Part shown: one piece after another, positions 15,043 to 24,172 of the stretch
Layout of the letters: every line of letters starts with the position of its first letter
Position numbering within the stretch: the stretch's first letter is position 1
Assembly (NCBI RefSeq): GCF_001469865.1
Contig: NZ_LOPV01000039.1
Coordinates: 1 to 46,707 of the forward strand
Length of the DNA stretch: 46,707 nucleotides
Source of the DNA: Haloferax profundi
Lineage (GTDB): Archaea > Halobacteriota > Halobacteria > Halobacteriales > Haloferacaceae
Reading direction: 5' to 3'
Position numbers and translations under genes: made by a program
The notes under the pieces: model-generated
The model's database searches: none
Seen by the model: only the letters and a program-made list of their open reading frames with translations
Told to the model about the DNA's origin: nothing

Positions 15043-15726
15043 ATGCCTGACGACGAGACGTCCGCCGGGTACGAAGTCGAACTCGGCTACCCCCTCGGTG
15101 ATTCGTACCTGGGAACCGCGCTCGAAGACTCGGACCTCGAAATCACGTTCGTCCCGGGTGTCCCTATCTCGAGTGACCCCGTTCCCTACTTCACCACAAC
15201 CGGTCCGAACGTCGACAGTATCGAAGACGTTCTGGACTCACACGCCAACGTCGAGCACTTCGAACTCGTGTCGAGTGGACCCGAGCGGCGGTTGTATCGC
15301 TGTCAGTGGTCACTGCAAGACGGTGGTATCATCTCGACGATTCAGGCACACGACGGCATCGTTCGGGAGATGGTCGGAACGAAAGATGGGTGGACCCTTT
15401 CGGTCTTCTTCCCGACCAACGACCACGCCGCACAGTTCCACGACACGTGCCTCGACCGGCGTCTCGAAATCGACGTCCGTCGGGTCGAACCGTCCAGTGT
15501 GGACGAGCGTCACCCTGCCACTTCCGACCTCTCGGAGAAACAACTGACGGCACTCGAACTCGCGTTCTCACAGGGGTACTTCGAGACGCCGAAAGAAGCC
15601 TCTCTCGCCGACATCGCCGACGATATCGGCATCTCTGAACAGGCACTCTCCCAGCGAATCCGTCGGGCACTCAATCGCCTCGTCGCGTCGTCGGTTGACG
15701 ACACAGACCGCGAATACTCACAGTAA
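15043..15726 (+). CDS. Bat-type transcriptional regulator (HTH_10 domain)
   Basis: A 227-residue protein of the bacterio-opsin activator family. Residues 1-155 form a sensor-like beta domain. The C terminus has the family helix-turn-helix: LSEKQLTALELAFSQGYFET followed by DIADDIGISEQALSQRIRRA. The family is large in haloarchaea, and its signals are mostly unknown. No PAS or GAF domain is attached. The 219-base region upstream is AT-rich (TATTTAAATTCATTTACTAT at 14899-14918) and has several possible promoter elements. The target is unknown. Confidence 0.9.
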   Translation: MPDDETSAGYEVELGYPLGDSYLGTALEDSDLEITFVPGVPISSDPVPYFTTTGPNVDSIEDVLDSHANVEHFELVSSGPERRLYRCQWSLQDGGIISTIQAHDGIVREMVGTKDGWTLSVFFPTNDHAAQFHDTCLDRRLEIDVRRVEPSSVDERHPATSDLSEKQLTALELAFSQGYFETPKEASLADIADDIGISEQALSQRIRRALNRLVASSVDDTDREYSQ

Positions 15727-15943
15727 AAAAGTTCACTCGCTCCCGTGGCGCTCGGAAGCAGTGAAACACGTGGGGGGATGTCAGTACGCCACTGTGATGG
15801 TGCCTCTGACACTGTCTCGTTCTCGCATTGGTCGAATATACGTACCTCTTGTTCAGACAAGTCCTTTTTAACTAGAGACGCGACGACTCTCGTCCTTCGT
15901 CACAACGACAGGCCACGAGTAGATGGCCCGGACGTGGCCGCGG
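15727..15943. other. Intergenic region between regulator and PfkB kinase genes
   Basis: Both flanking genes end here (tail to tail). It contains an AT-rich stretch, CGAATATACGTACC, and CTTTTTAACTAG near 15866-15877, which looks like a plus-strand TATA box. No open frame of convincing composition follows it before the kinase stop at 15944. A small RNA is possible but not shown. Confidence 0.35.
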
Positions 15944-17068
15944 TTACGCCTCGAAGTAGTCGAGGTAGCTATCCACGAATGCGTGAACCGCTCCGTACGT
16001 CGGCGGAGTTCCGTTGCGGACGAAGTGTCCGGCGACGGCGTTTCCGACGACGAGTGAGTCCGTCCGTCCGAGGCCGAGGACGTGTCCGAGTGCGAGACCA
16101 GCGTTGAAGTGGTCACCGGAACTCGTCGTGAGGACGGGGTCGTCCGTCTTCGGGACGCCGACGCTGACGATACCGTCGTCGTCCACGAGGTGTGCCGCGT
16201 CGATTCCGTGGCCCACGAACCGCGTGACGCCGAGGTGGTCGAACGCGGCGCGCGACTCGTTCTCGAAGTCACCCTCGGCGGCACCGCCGAGTTGCGCGAG
16301 ATAGCGCGTCTCGTATCGGTTTGCCGAGACGAGGACGTCCACGACGTCGTCCAGTGCGGACACCTGCGACACCCCTTCTGCGACGACGTCGGGTTCGCGC
16401 TTCCGGAGGTCACCGGGGTCTAACAAGAGCGTCTCCGGTGGGTTCGAGAGCGTCGGCCAGAGGTCTTCGCGGATGCCGCGTGCAACGTCGGGGAGTTCGG
16501 GCATCTCCGACCAGTAGCCCATGCCGAGCAGTTCGGCCCCATCGACGAGTTCGGCGAGGCGGTCCAGTCCGACACGAGATTCGATGTCTGCCCAGTCGAG
16601 CGTCATCAGTGCGCCAATCTCGGTGAGCATCAGTTTCCCGTCGCCGAACTCGACGGCGTCGGTGTACCCCGGTGCCCCGAGCGTTTCGAGCGGGTAGTCA
16701 CCGAACTCCTCGGCGAACGGGTCTTCCGGTGGGTCGCCGAGACACCCGACGATTGCGGGGTCGAACCCCATCTCGCCGAAGGCCCGCGCGAGGTGACTCA
16801 CGTGACCACCCGTCCGGACGCCGTCTTGTATCCACTCGAAGGAGAGCGAACTCTCGGCTTCGACAGACGCGTTCACACGCTCAGCGAACGCCTCTAACGT
16901 CGGGACACGCTCGTACTCCTCGGCGGACTGTCGCTCGGAGACGAACTCCCGCACACGGTCGATGTAGCCGTCGAATCCGAAGACGACACGCCCTCCATCG
17001 ACTCTCTGTGGCAGGGCGGCACGACAGGATTCGACCGCCTGTCTCGTCGCTTCGTCTGGTCGGTCCAT
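15944..17068 (-). CDS. PfkB-family carbohydrate kinase
   Basis: A 374-residue protein. The N terminus has VVFGFDGYIDRVREF and the RTGGHVSHLARAFGEMGFDP region of ribokinase folds. The C terminus has TTSSGDHFNAGLALGHVLGL, the PfkB signature with Gly-Asp as the anion hole and catalytic Asp. It transfers phosphate from a nucleotide to a sugar or nucleoside-like substrate, which cannot be identified. It is longer than most ribokinases (about 300 residues). The gene stands alone between the Bat regulator and the histidine kinase. Confidence 0.87.
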   Translation of the reverse strand: MDRPDEATRQAVESCRAALPQRVDGGRVVFGFDGYIDRVREFVSERQSAEEYERVPTLEAFAERVNASVEAESSLSFEWIQDGVRTGGHVSHLARAFGEMGFDPAIVGCLGDPPEDPFAEEFGDYPLETLGAPGYTDAVEFGDGKLMLTEIGALMTLDWADIESRVGLDRLAELVDGAELLGMGYWSEMPELPDVARGIREDLWPTLSNPPETLLLDPGDLRKREPDVVAEGVSQVSALDDVVDVLVSANRYETRYLAQLGGAAEGDFENESRAAFDHLGVTRFVGHGIDAAHLVDDDGIVSVGVPKTDDPVLTTSSGDHFNAGLALGHVLGLGRTDSLVVGNAVAGHFVRNGTPPTYGAVHAFVDSYLDYFEA

Positions 17069-17128
17069 GCGTCGGACTTCGAAAGCCCCCGAATTAGGTG
17101 TTTACGCTGACGGCGACGTTCGCAGGGG

Positions 17129-19795
17129 TTACGACTCGTCTTCGGTCGTGATTTCGAACCGTGCGCCACCGTCACGACTCTCGTCGAACCAGATGCTCCA
17201 CCCGTGGGCGTTGATGACGCTCTGGACGATGCTGAGGCCGATTCCAGTCCCGTCTGTGCTCGTCGTGAACCCCGCTTCGAAGATTCGCGGGCGCGCCGAC
17301 TCGGGAACCCCTGGTCCGTCGTCTGCGACGTAGAACCCCACCCGGTCCTCGAGGGGGCCGATTCGGACCGTCACGTCGTCGCCACCGTGTCGAATCGCGT
17401 TCGAGACGAGGTTTTCGAGGAGTTGTCGCAGGCGGCCTCGATGGGCGCGTACGTCTTCGCTCCCCTCGACATCGAGCGTGGCATCCGGTGTGTTGGCCGC
17501 GGCGATGTCCCACGCTTCTGTCGCGACCGCGTCGAGCGACAGCAGTTCGACTTCGTCGATAGTCTGCCCGTTTCGAGCGAGCGTCAACACGTCCTGAATT
17601 ATCGACGCTATCCGGTCGTGTGCGTCGGCGACCCGTTGCAGTTCGTCGGAGTCGTGTTGCTCGCGTGCGAGTTCGAGATACCCCGTTGCGACGTTGAGCG
17701 GGTTCTGTAAGTCGTGTGAGACGACGGAGGCGAACGACTCCAGTTGCTCGTTCTGCCGGGCGAGTTCCTGTTCGCGGCGACGGAGGAGTTGCTCGCGTTC
17801 GACCCTGTCGAGTGCGGCGCGTGTGTTCGACGCCAGCACTCTCGCCAGCGTGACGCGCTGGTCTGCGAGTTCGCCCGATTCGAGCGACCCGACGAAGAAC
17901 ACCCCGTAGTCGGGGATGGGGACGACCAACTCCTCTGCGATGTCGGTGTCCGGGTTGTAGCGTTGTGGATTCGACTCGACGTCGTCGTAGAGACAGAGCT
18001 CCTGCGATTCGAACACCTCCCACGAGAGGCCCGTTCCTCGCGGAAGCGGCGGTACCTCCCCGAATTCGTGCATCGCTCGCTCGGTGAACGCCGTCGGAAC
18101 GAGTGCGTCGCGCGAGTCGTCGTACAGGAGGACGCCGCTGAGTTCGTAGTCGAGTACCTCGACGGCGGCATCGCAGACGACCTCCGCGACGGCCGTTTTG
18201 CTCGTCGCCGCGCTCAACCGCCGTGTCGACACGTGGAGCGCGTTGAGGCGTTCTTCGTATCGTTTGCGCTCGGTGATGTCGGACGAGAGGCCGACAGCAC
18301 CCGTGACCCCACCTGCGTCGTCGGTGATTGGCGTGACGGTGAATTCGACGACGCGTTCGACGGTGGATGACGACAGCGACAGTTCGAGTCGTTCACCGGT
18401 GCTCTCGCCGGAGAGGATGTCGTCGAGTGCAGCATCTATCTGCGCGTACTGGTCGTCGTCGAGCAGGCCGTAGTCCTTCGTGACCGAGATGTGTTCGCCG
18501 ACCAGCGTCTCTGGAGACACGCCGACCCGGTCTGCTGCGGCCTCGTTGATGTACCGGATAGTCCGGTCTGCATCCGCGACGTAGGCGCCTTGGTGGATGC
18601 TCTCGACGATCGTCTCGTACCGCTGCAAGCGACGTTCGTAGGTTCGCTGTTCGGTCACGTCGCGCGACGTGACCACGAAACCGTCGACGACCGTATCTGC
18701 CTGGTTCGTCGCCATCGACTCCATCCAGCGCCACGACCCGTCTGCGCCGCGGTGTCGGTAGCGAATCGGCTCTTTGGTACCTGTCTCAGTCTGTAGTGAC
18801 TCCTCGTACGCCGAGAGGACGACTGCTCTGTCGTCGGGGTGGACCAGTTCCTCGATGTGTTTGCCGACCAGTTCGTCTTGGTCGAACCCGAGGACGGATT
18901 CGACCGACGGACTCTGGTACTTGACCCGACCGTCGGTCCCCACGAGCGTCACGACGTCTCGTGCCAGTTCGATGAGGCTCTGGAACCGGGCTTCGGTCGC
19001 CCGTTGTTCCGTCACGTCTCGCATCGTGACGAGGACACCGTACTCTCCGTGGTAGTGGATATCTTGGACGGTCACCGAACACTCGTGGACGTCGCCGTCG
19101 GTGTCGACGACGCGAACGTTGTAGTTCGTCGGAACGTCCTCTCCGCGGCGGCGACGGTCAGAGATGTCTGCGACCTTCTGCCGGTCGTCGGGGTGGATGA
19201 CGTCCAAGACGGCACTCGCTGCGAGTTCGTCGTCGTTCAGCCCAGTCAGTTCGGTGAGTCGTCGGTTCCAAAACTGGAAGTCGGCGTCTTGTCCGATGAA
19301 GATGGCGTCGTTGCTCTGCTCGACGATGAGTCGATACAGGGAGTCGCCCTCTCGGGACGTGGCCGCCCACTGCGAGAACTCCATGGCCCGTTCGAGACGG
19401 GCGGCGAGTGCGGCCGTGTCGTCGGCGACGGCCGAGCGTTCGATGCCGATTCCACCGCCGCGGACGGCGGTTGCAGTGGCACGTTCGGAGTCGTCGACGA
19501 GGACGTAGACTGGAACCGGTCCGACGTAGTCGCGGACCTTCGAGATGAATTCGGCGTCACAGTCGGCAGCAGCGTCGGCGTCAGAGGTGGTCGCAGCGTC
19601 GTGTGCACCGTCGTTATCGGCACGCTGGCCTCTCGTGCAGATACCGTCGACGACGACACCGCCGACTGTCTCGTCGAGTGCGTCGAAGGCGGTGTCTCGT
19701 TCGCTCACCGTCTCGACGGCGAACCCGCGTCGTTCGATGCCATCTCTGAGGAGAGCGGCATCCTCGCCGACGAGAAGGACGCGGGAATCGTTCAT
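17129..19795 (-). CDS. Multi-PAS/GAF sensor histidine kinase
   Basis: An 888-residue soluble kinase. Residues 1-140 look like a receiver domain that has lost parts of its phosphorylation site and carries an Asp/Ala-rich insertion (60-82). PAS domains follow at about 150-265, 270-385 and 392-512 (each ending in a DVTEQR or DITER segment), then GAF at about 520-665, a coiled linker, HisKA with the phospho-accepting His694 in VVSHDLQNP, and HATPase_c at about 780-885 with NLVSNAIRHG, DDGPGVP and GTGIGLSI. No membrane segment is seen, so it senses an internal signal. No response regulator is next to it. The ATG at 19795 lies 27 bases after GATATTTATC. Confidence 0.93.
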   Translation of the reverse strand: MNDSRVLLVGEDAALLRDGIERRGFAVETVSERDTAFDALDETVGGVVVDGICTRGQRADNDGAHDAATTSDADAAADCDAEFISKVRDYVGPVPVYVLVDDSERATATAVRGGGIGIERSAVADDTAALAARLERAMEFSQWAATSREGDSLYRLIVEQSNDAIFIGQDADFQFWNRRLTELTGLNDDELAASAVLDVIHPDDRQKVADISDRRRRGEDVPTNYNVRVVDTDGDVHECSVTVQDIHYHGEYGVLVTMRDVTEQRATEARFQSLIELARDVVTLVGTDGRVKYQSPSVESVLGFDQDELVGKHIEELVHPDDRAVVLSAYEESLQTETGTKEPIRYRHRGADGSWRWMESMATNQADTVVDGFVVTSRDVTEQRTYERRLQRYETIVESIHQGAYVADADRTIRYINEAAADRVGVSPETLVGEHISVTKDYGLLDDDQYAQIDAALDDILSGESTGERLELSLSSSTVERVVEFTVTPITDDAGGVTGAVGLSSDITERKRYEERLNALHVSTRRLSAATSKTAVAEVVCDAAVEVLDYELSGVLLYDDSRDALVPTAFTERAMHEFGEVPPLPRGTGLSWEVFESQELCLYDDVESNPQRYNPDTDIAEELVVPIPDYGVFFVGSLESGELADQRVTLARVLASNTRAALDRVEREQLLRRREQELARQNEQLESFASVVSHDLQNPLNVATGYLELAREQHDSDELQRVADAHDRIASIIQDVLTLARNGQTIDEVELLSLDAVATEAWDIAAANTPDATLDVEGSEDVRAHRGRLRQLLENLVSNAIRHGGDDVTVRIGPLEDRVGFYVADDGPGVPESARPRIFEAGFTTSTDGTGIGLSIVQSVINAHGWSIWFDESRDGGARFEITTEDES

Positions 19796-19816
19796 ACAGG
19801 TACGATTTTCGGGGCC

Positions 19817-19826
19817 GATAAATATC
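19817..19826 (-). promoter_or_regulatory. TATA-like box for the histidine kinase
   Basis: GATATTTATC on the minus strand, centred about 27 bases before the ATG at 19795. This sets the start codon and argues against the in-frame extension to 19861. Confidence 0.65.
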
Positions 19827-19910
19827 TCACGGCGTCTATCTTCGGCAGCATCTCGGGCCACCGAGACGCGGACCGTCGGTTACATGCGTTCTCGAATAGT
19901 CGTTCGTGAC

Positions 19911-20396
19911 ATGACCGACGAGTTTCCTGCCGACGCCGCGGCCATCGTCCAGCGGCACATCGAGGACGAACACGGCTATCTCTCGTGGCTCAATACGCGG
20001 GTCGACGCCATCGAGCGTGGCCGCATCGTGATGACCATCCCGTACGACGAGAAACTCACGAACACTGTCTCGCCGCCGACCATCCACGGCGGTATCGCGG
20101 CGACGCTCATCGACACGGCAGGCGGCATCGCACTCCGGACGATGCTCGACAATCCGCTCTCAGGTGGCGTCGCCACCATCAACCTCAACGTGAACTACCT
20201 CCGTCGCGCGTCGGGTGACCTCACCGCCGTCGCAGAAGTCGTTCGCGCGGGCGGGAGCGTCGGTGTCAGCACCATCACCGTCGTCAGTACCGACCCGAAA
20301 GAAGACGCCGACGTGGCGCGGCGACAGTCGCCGTCGACCGACTGGGACGACGCCGTGGCCACTGGACAGGGCGCGTACCGACTCTTCCGCGACTGA
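19911..20396 (+). CDS. PaaI-family hot-dog thioesterase
   Basis: A 161-residue protein with the hot-dog fold signature TIHGGIAATLIDTAGGIALR, where HGG and the following Asp form the thioesterase site. VATINLNVNYLRRASGDLTA is the usual central strand. It probably hydrolyses an acyl-CoA, perhaps an aromatic or short-chain one. An in-frame ATG at 19884 would add nine residues; MTDEFPADAAAIV at 19911 looks more like the family start. It is divergent from the kinase gene. Confidence 0.87.
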   Translation: MTDEFPADAAAIVQRHIEDEHGYLSWLNTRVDAIERGRIVMTIPYDEKLTNTVSPPTIHGGIAATLIDTAGGIALRTMLDNPLSGGVATINLNVNYLRRASGDLTAVAEVVRAGGSVGVSTITVVSTDPKEDADVARRQSPSTDWDDAVATGQGAYRLFRD

Positions 20397-20414
20397 ACTG
20401 CTCTCCCTCTCGCC

Positions 20415-20987
20415 TCACTCGAACTCGATTTCGCCGAGCGTCGTCGTCTCACCGAACAACCAGTCTGCGTGCTCGACGGCGTACTCCTTGTGCGACTGTT
20501 CGATGTAGCCGAGGGCGTCCGTGACGAGGATTGGTCGATAGTCGCGGAGGCCAGCGCTTCCGGCAGTGTGGAGGACACAGACGTTCGCGAGCGTCCCACA
20601 GATGAGTAGGTCGTCGATTCCGTGGGAGTCGAGCCATCCCTCCAGTTGCGTCTGGTAGAACGCGTCGTAGGTGTGTTTCTCGACGACCAGGTCGTCGTCT
20701 CGCACGTCGAGGGCGTCGAGTAACTCGGCGTCCCACGTGCCCTCGACGACGTGTTCGCCCCAGCGGTCGAACTCGTCGTAGTAGTGTGAATCGTCGAACT
20801 GGTCGGGTGGATGGACGTCTCGCGTGTAGACGATGCGGGCGCCCGCTTCGCGGGCCGTCGAAACGAGGTCGGTGACGGCCTCGACGGCCGCGTCGCTCGC
20901 GGACGAAAAGAGGCTCCCGTCTGGGTGGCAGAAGCCGTTTTGCATGTCGACGACGACGACTGCAGTCCGTGTCGGGTCGAGTGCCAT
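20415..20987 (-). CDS. Isochorismatase-family cysteine hydrolase, probable nicotinamidase
   Basis: A 190-residue protein. The catalytic triad is visible: Asp14 in VVVVDMQNGF, Lys104 in VVEKHTYDAF and Cys137 in CGTLANVCVLHTA. The metal site typical of nicotinamidases is also present: Asp57 and His59 in TRDVHPP and His79 in WGEHVVEGT. That metal site is absent from plain isochorismatases, so deamidation of nicotinamide to nicotinate is the best guess. A nicotinate phosphoribosyltransferase gene lies 3 kb away, which would complete an NAD salvage path. The start at 20987 is the family start. Confidence 0.85.
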   Translation of the reverse strand: MALDPTRTAVVVVDMQNGFCHPDGSLFSSASDAAVEAVTDLVSTAREAGARIVYTRDVHPPDQFDDSHYYDEFDRWGEHVVEGTWDAELLDALDVRDDDLVVEKHTYDAFYQTQLEGWLDSHGIDDLLICGTLANVCVLHTAGSAGLRDYRPILVTDALGYIEQSHKEYAVEHADWLFGETTTLGEIEFE

Positions 20988-21136
20988 ACGTGGCCGTTGT
21001 GTCGGGACGACCAAAACAGTACACCAGCGAGCGGTCGTCTCCTGTCACGTCGGCCTCGCCGTCGACCCGCCGTAATCCGTCGGTTTCGCCGAACGTATCA
21101 GACAAGGTACTTCCCTCAGGAGGCCAAGAGTAGGGT

Positions 21137-22594
21137 ATGCGAACGACTGGCTACCGTGCCATCTTCGTCGCCGCTCTCTTGGTTCTCGCTGGGTGTGCCG
21201 CCCCCTCCGCGACACCCGGTGCAACGAGTGGCGACACGTCTCCGCCCGTGACGCCGGACCCCGACAGAGAAGGCTTCTCCGACCCCGAACAGGACGTCCT
21301 CGGGTGGGAGAACGGCTACTGGTACGACGAACCGATTGCAGTCGACCAGTCTGACGGCCTCAACGACTCCGAACTCGAGGCGTACGTAGCCCGTGGAATG
21401 GCGCGCGTCGAACACATCCGGGAACTCGAATTCCAAGAGTCGGTCCCCGTGAACGTCATCTCTCGGGACGACTATCGCGCCGGTAACGCCAACCGCTCTG
21501 GGTCGCCGGACTCCGAGTTCAACCGCTGGAACGACCAGGTGTGGGAAGCGCTGTTCATCACCGGTGAGTCGCAAGGCAGTGCGGACGCCATCTCGGAGAC
21601 GACCGGAAGCGCCGTCCTCGGGTTCTACTCGCCGGGCGACGACGAAATCAAAATCGTCACCGACTCCACCGGCGCGCCGACTATCGACAACGCGACGCTG
21701 ATTCACGAACTCGTCCACGCACTCCAAGACCAGCACTTCGACCTGACCGACCAGCGCTACCGCGGACAGACGCAGGACGGTGACCTCGCCATCGACGGCG
21801 TCGTCGAAGGTGACGCGAAACTCGTCGAACTCATGTATACTGACGAGTGTGAGTCCGGTGCGTGGGACTGTGTGGCCACGCCTGCCGCGGGTGGGTCCGG
21901 CGGGTCTGGCGGTGGTGGCGGACCGAACCTCGGTATCCTCCTCACTATCTTCCAACCGTACTCTGACGGTCCCGTCTACATGAACAGTATCTACCAGGAG
22001 GGTGGCTGGGACGCTGTCAACGACAAACTTCGCAATCCGCCCGTGTCGTCCGAGCAGACCATCCACGTCACAGACGAGACGCCGACTCCCATCACGTTCG
22101 ACGACGAAGGCACGAACGGGTGGACGACGTTCCCCAACCAGGGCGTCGAGGGGTCCGACACAGTCGGTGAGGCGTCTATCTACGCCATGTTCTGGTATCA
22201 GGCGCGAACGGCCGGTGCCGAGACAGTTCGTCTCCAGACCATCGTCGAGACGGACGAGCAGTACGATACGTACAACTACGACGCTGCACCCTCCGATGGG
22301 TGGGGCAACGACCGACTGTTCCCGTACAAGAACGACGCAGGGTCCGAGACTGAGTACGGGTACGTCTGGGTGACGCAGTGGGACTCCGACGGTGACGCCC
22401 GCGAGTTCCACGACGCGTATCTGAACATCCTCGACGCGAACGGCGCGACACAGCAAGCAGACGGCGTCTACGTCGTCGAAGACGGCGAGTTCAACGACGC
22501 GTTCCGCGTCGTCAGGTCCGGTGACCGCGTGGTCATCGTCAACGGCCCGGCGCCCGCCGACGTAGACGAGATTCGGCCGAGCCTCGCGTCCTGA
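21137..22594 (+). CDS. Hvo_1808-type surface lipoprotein, predicted zinc metallopeptidase (copy 1)
   Basis: A 485-residue exported protein. A short Sec signal ends in a lipobox with Cys20 (VLAGC), then a Pro/Thr-rich spacer (21-50). The body has LGWENGYWYDEPIAVDQSDG, shared with the next gene. HELVHALQDQHFDL at 190 is an HExxH zinc motif, and VVEGDA supplies a Glu at 224, thirty residues after the second His, as in gluzincins. A Gly/Ser-rich loop lies in the middle. The family is known as Hvo_1808 surface protein; the peptidase call is inferred from the motifs. The ATG lies about 27 bases after a GGTACTT element. Confidence 0.85.
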   Translation: MRTTGYRAIFVAALLVLAGCAAPSATPGATSGDTSPPVTPDPDREGFSDPEQDVLGWENGYWYDEPIAVDQSDGLNDSELEAYVARGMARVEHIRELEFQESVPVNVISRDDYRAGNANRSGSPDSEFNRWNDQVWEALFITGESQGSADAISETTGSAVLGFYSPGDDEIKIVTDSTGAPTIDNATLIHELVHALQDQHFDLTDQRYRGQTQDGDLAIDGVVEGDAKLVELMYTDECESGAWDCVATPAAGGSGGSGGGGGPNLGILLTIFQPYSDGPVYMNSIYQEGGWDAVNDKLRNPPVSSEQTIHVTDETPTPITFDDEGTNGWTTFPNQGVEGSDTVGEASIYAMFWYQARTAGAETVRLQTIVETDEQYDTYNYDAAPSDGWGNDRLFPYKNDAGSETEYGYVWVTQWDSDGDAREFHDAYLNILDANGATQQADGVYVVEDGEFNDAFRVVRSGDRVVIVNGPAPADVDEIRPSLAS

Positions 22595-22672
22595 GCAGTA
22601 CCGGTCGCCACGGCACTCGCTCTCTCTGAATCGCCCGTGACGCTTTTTCCTTCCTCTGTCCTTTCACTCTCT

Positions 22673-24097
22673 ATGAACCGGTCTCGCCTCGCCGTGCTCC
22701 TCTCGTTGCTTCTCCTCCTCGTCGCAGGGTGTGCTGCGCCCGTGATGACTCCCACAGCGACGCCAGACGACGGCGCTGCGAGTGAGTGGTCGTGGCCCGA
22801 CGACCCACCAACGGACCGACTCGGGTGGGAAAACGGCTACTGGTACAACGAGTCGATCGACGTTGACCAGTCTGACGGCCTGAACGCGACCGAACGCGAG
22901 GCGTTCGTCGCCCGGACGATGGCCCGCGTCGAAGTCATCCGCGAACTGGAGTTCACGGACCCCGTCCCCGTGGAAGTCATCTCGCGCGCCGAGTACCGAA
23001 ACGAGTCGGACATCGGTGACCCCCCGGAAAACGCGTCTGAGGCGCTCCACCACGACTGGAACGACCAGGTCTGGGAGGCACTCTTGCTGGTCGGCGAGGA
23101 CCGGACTATCAACGAGGTGTTCGGTGAACTCTACGGCGGCGCCGTCCTCGGCTACTACTCCCCGTCAGAGGACCACATCGTCCTCATCAGTACCGATGGC
23201 GACCCAGTCATCGACCGGCGGACGCTGGCGCACGAACTCCACCACGCATTGCAGGACCAGCACTTCGGCCTCGACGAGTCACCACCGACGCAGGACGAGC
23301 AACTCGCCGAGAACGGACTGGTCGAAGGCGACGCGCGGTACGTGGACCGACTGTACGAAGAACGCTGTGCGGCGGAGTGGGAGTGCGTCGCTCGTCCGTC
23401 CGGTGCCGGGTCGGGAAGCGGGTCGTTCGACTATCCGGTCTTCTTGACCATCTACGCGCCGTACAGCGAGGGTCCGGAGTTCGTCACTGCCCTGCGCGAA
23501 CGCGGCGGATGGGAGGCAGTCGACGACGCCTACGCGAACCGGCCAGTCTCGACGGAACACATCTTCCACCCCGAGACGTACCCCGACGAACGACCGGTCG
23601 AGGTGACCATCGAAGACCGCTCGTCGGCCGAGTGGACCCGATACGACCACGACCCGGTGGGTGACACCGTCGGTGAGGCGTCCATCTTCGCCATGTTCTG
23701 GAAACACGGTGCCATCGACAAGCAGAACCTCCAGCGCAACACGGGCAACTACTCGGCGTACAACTACTCTGCGGGCCCCTCTGCCGGGTGGGCCGGTGAC
23801 CTCGTCGTTCCGTATCGCCCCGCATCTGACGCCGACGCATCGGCGAACCCAGACCACCGCGCCTACGTCTGGAAGACGGTCTGGGACACCGAAGAAGACG
23901 CACGACAGTTCGAGACGGCGTACCTGACGTACACGCTCAAACTCCGTCTCGGCGCGACGTACGCCGCCGAACATACATACGTCGTCGAAGATGGCCCGTT
24001 CGCCGACGCGTACCGCGTGACGCGAGACGGCGACACGGTCACCATCGTGAACGCGCCGACAGTCGAGGAGTTGGACGCGGTGCACAGGCGAGCATAG
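22673..24097 (+). CDS. Hvo_1808-type surface lipoprotein, predicted zinc metallopeptidase (copy 2)
   Basis: A 474-residue paralog of the preceding gene in tandem, 78 bases after it. It has the same layout: Sec signal with lipobox Cys20 (LLLVAGC), linker, LGWENGYWYNESIDVDQSDG, then AHELHHALQDQHFGL (HExxH at 187-191) and LVEGDA with Glu218. DTVGEASIFAMFW and VVEDGPFADAYRVTRDGDTV at the C terminus are also shared. The copies differ in many places, so the duplication is old. The ATG at 22673 is chosen because the signal peptide starts there. Likely anchored to the outer face of the membrane. Confidence 0.85.
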   Translation: MNRSRLAVLLSLLLLLVAGCAAPVMTPTATPDDGAASEWSWPDDPPTDRLGWENGYWYNESIDVDQSDGLNATEREAFVARTMARVEVIRELEFTDPVPVEVISRAEYRNESDIGDPPENASEALHHDWNDQVWEALLLVGEDRTINEVFGELYGGAVLGYYSPSEDHIVLISTDGDPVIDRRTLAHELHHALQDQHFGLDESPPTQDEQLAENGLVEGDARYVDRLYEERCAAEWECVARPSGAGSGSGSFDYPVFLTIYAPYSEGPEFVTALRERGGWEAVDDAYANRPVSTEHIFHPETYPDERPVEVTIEDRSSAEWTRYDHDPVGDTVGEASIFAMFWKHGAIDKQNLQRNTGNYSAYNYSAGPSAGWAGDLVVPYRPASDADASANPDHRAYVWKTVWDTEEDARQFETAYLTYTLKLRLGATYAAEHTYVVEDGPFADAYRVTRDGDTVTIVNAPTVEELDAVHRRA

Positions 24098-24140
24098 ATT
24101 GAAGAAAATTCGTCTTCGACCGCTCGCTCCGATTATGCAC

Positions 24141-24150
24141 CTTTTTCATC
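24141..24150 (+). promoter_or_regulatory. TATA-like box for nicotinate phosphoribosyltransferase
   Basis: CTTTTTCATC is centred about 27 bases before the ATG at 24173, matching leaderless initiation. Confidence 0.55.
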
Positions 24151-24172
24151 GCGCGGGGCAGACTCCTCGACA

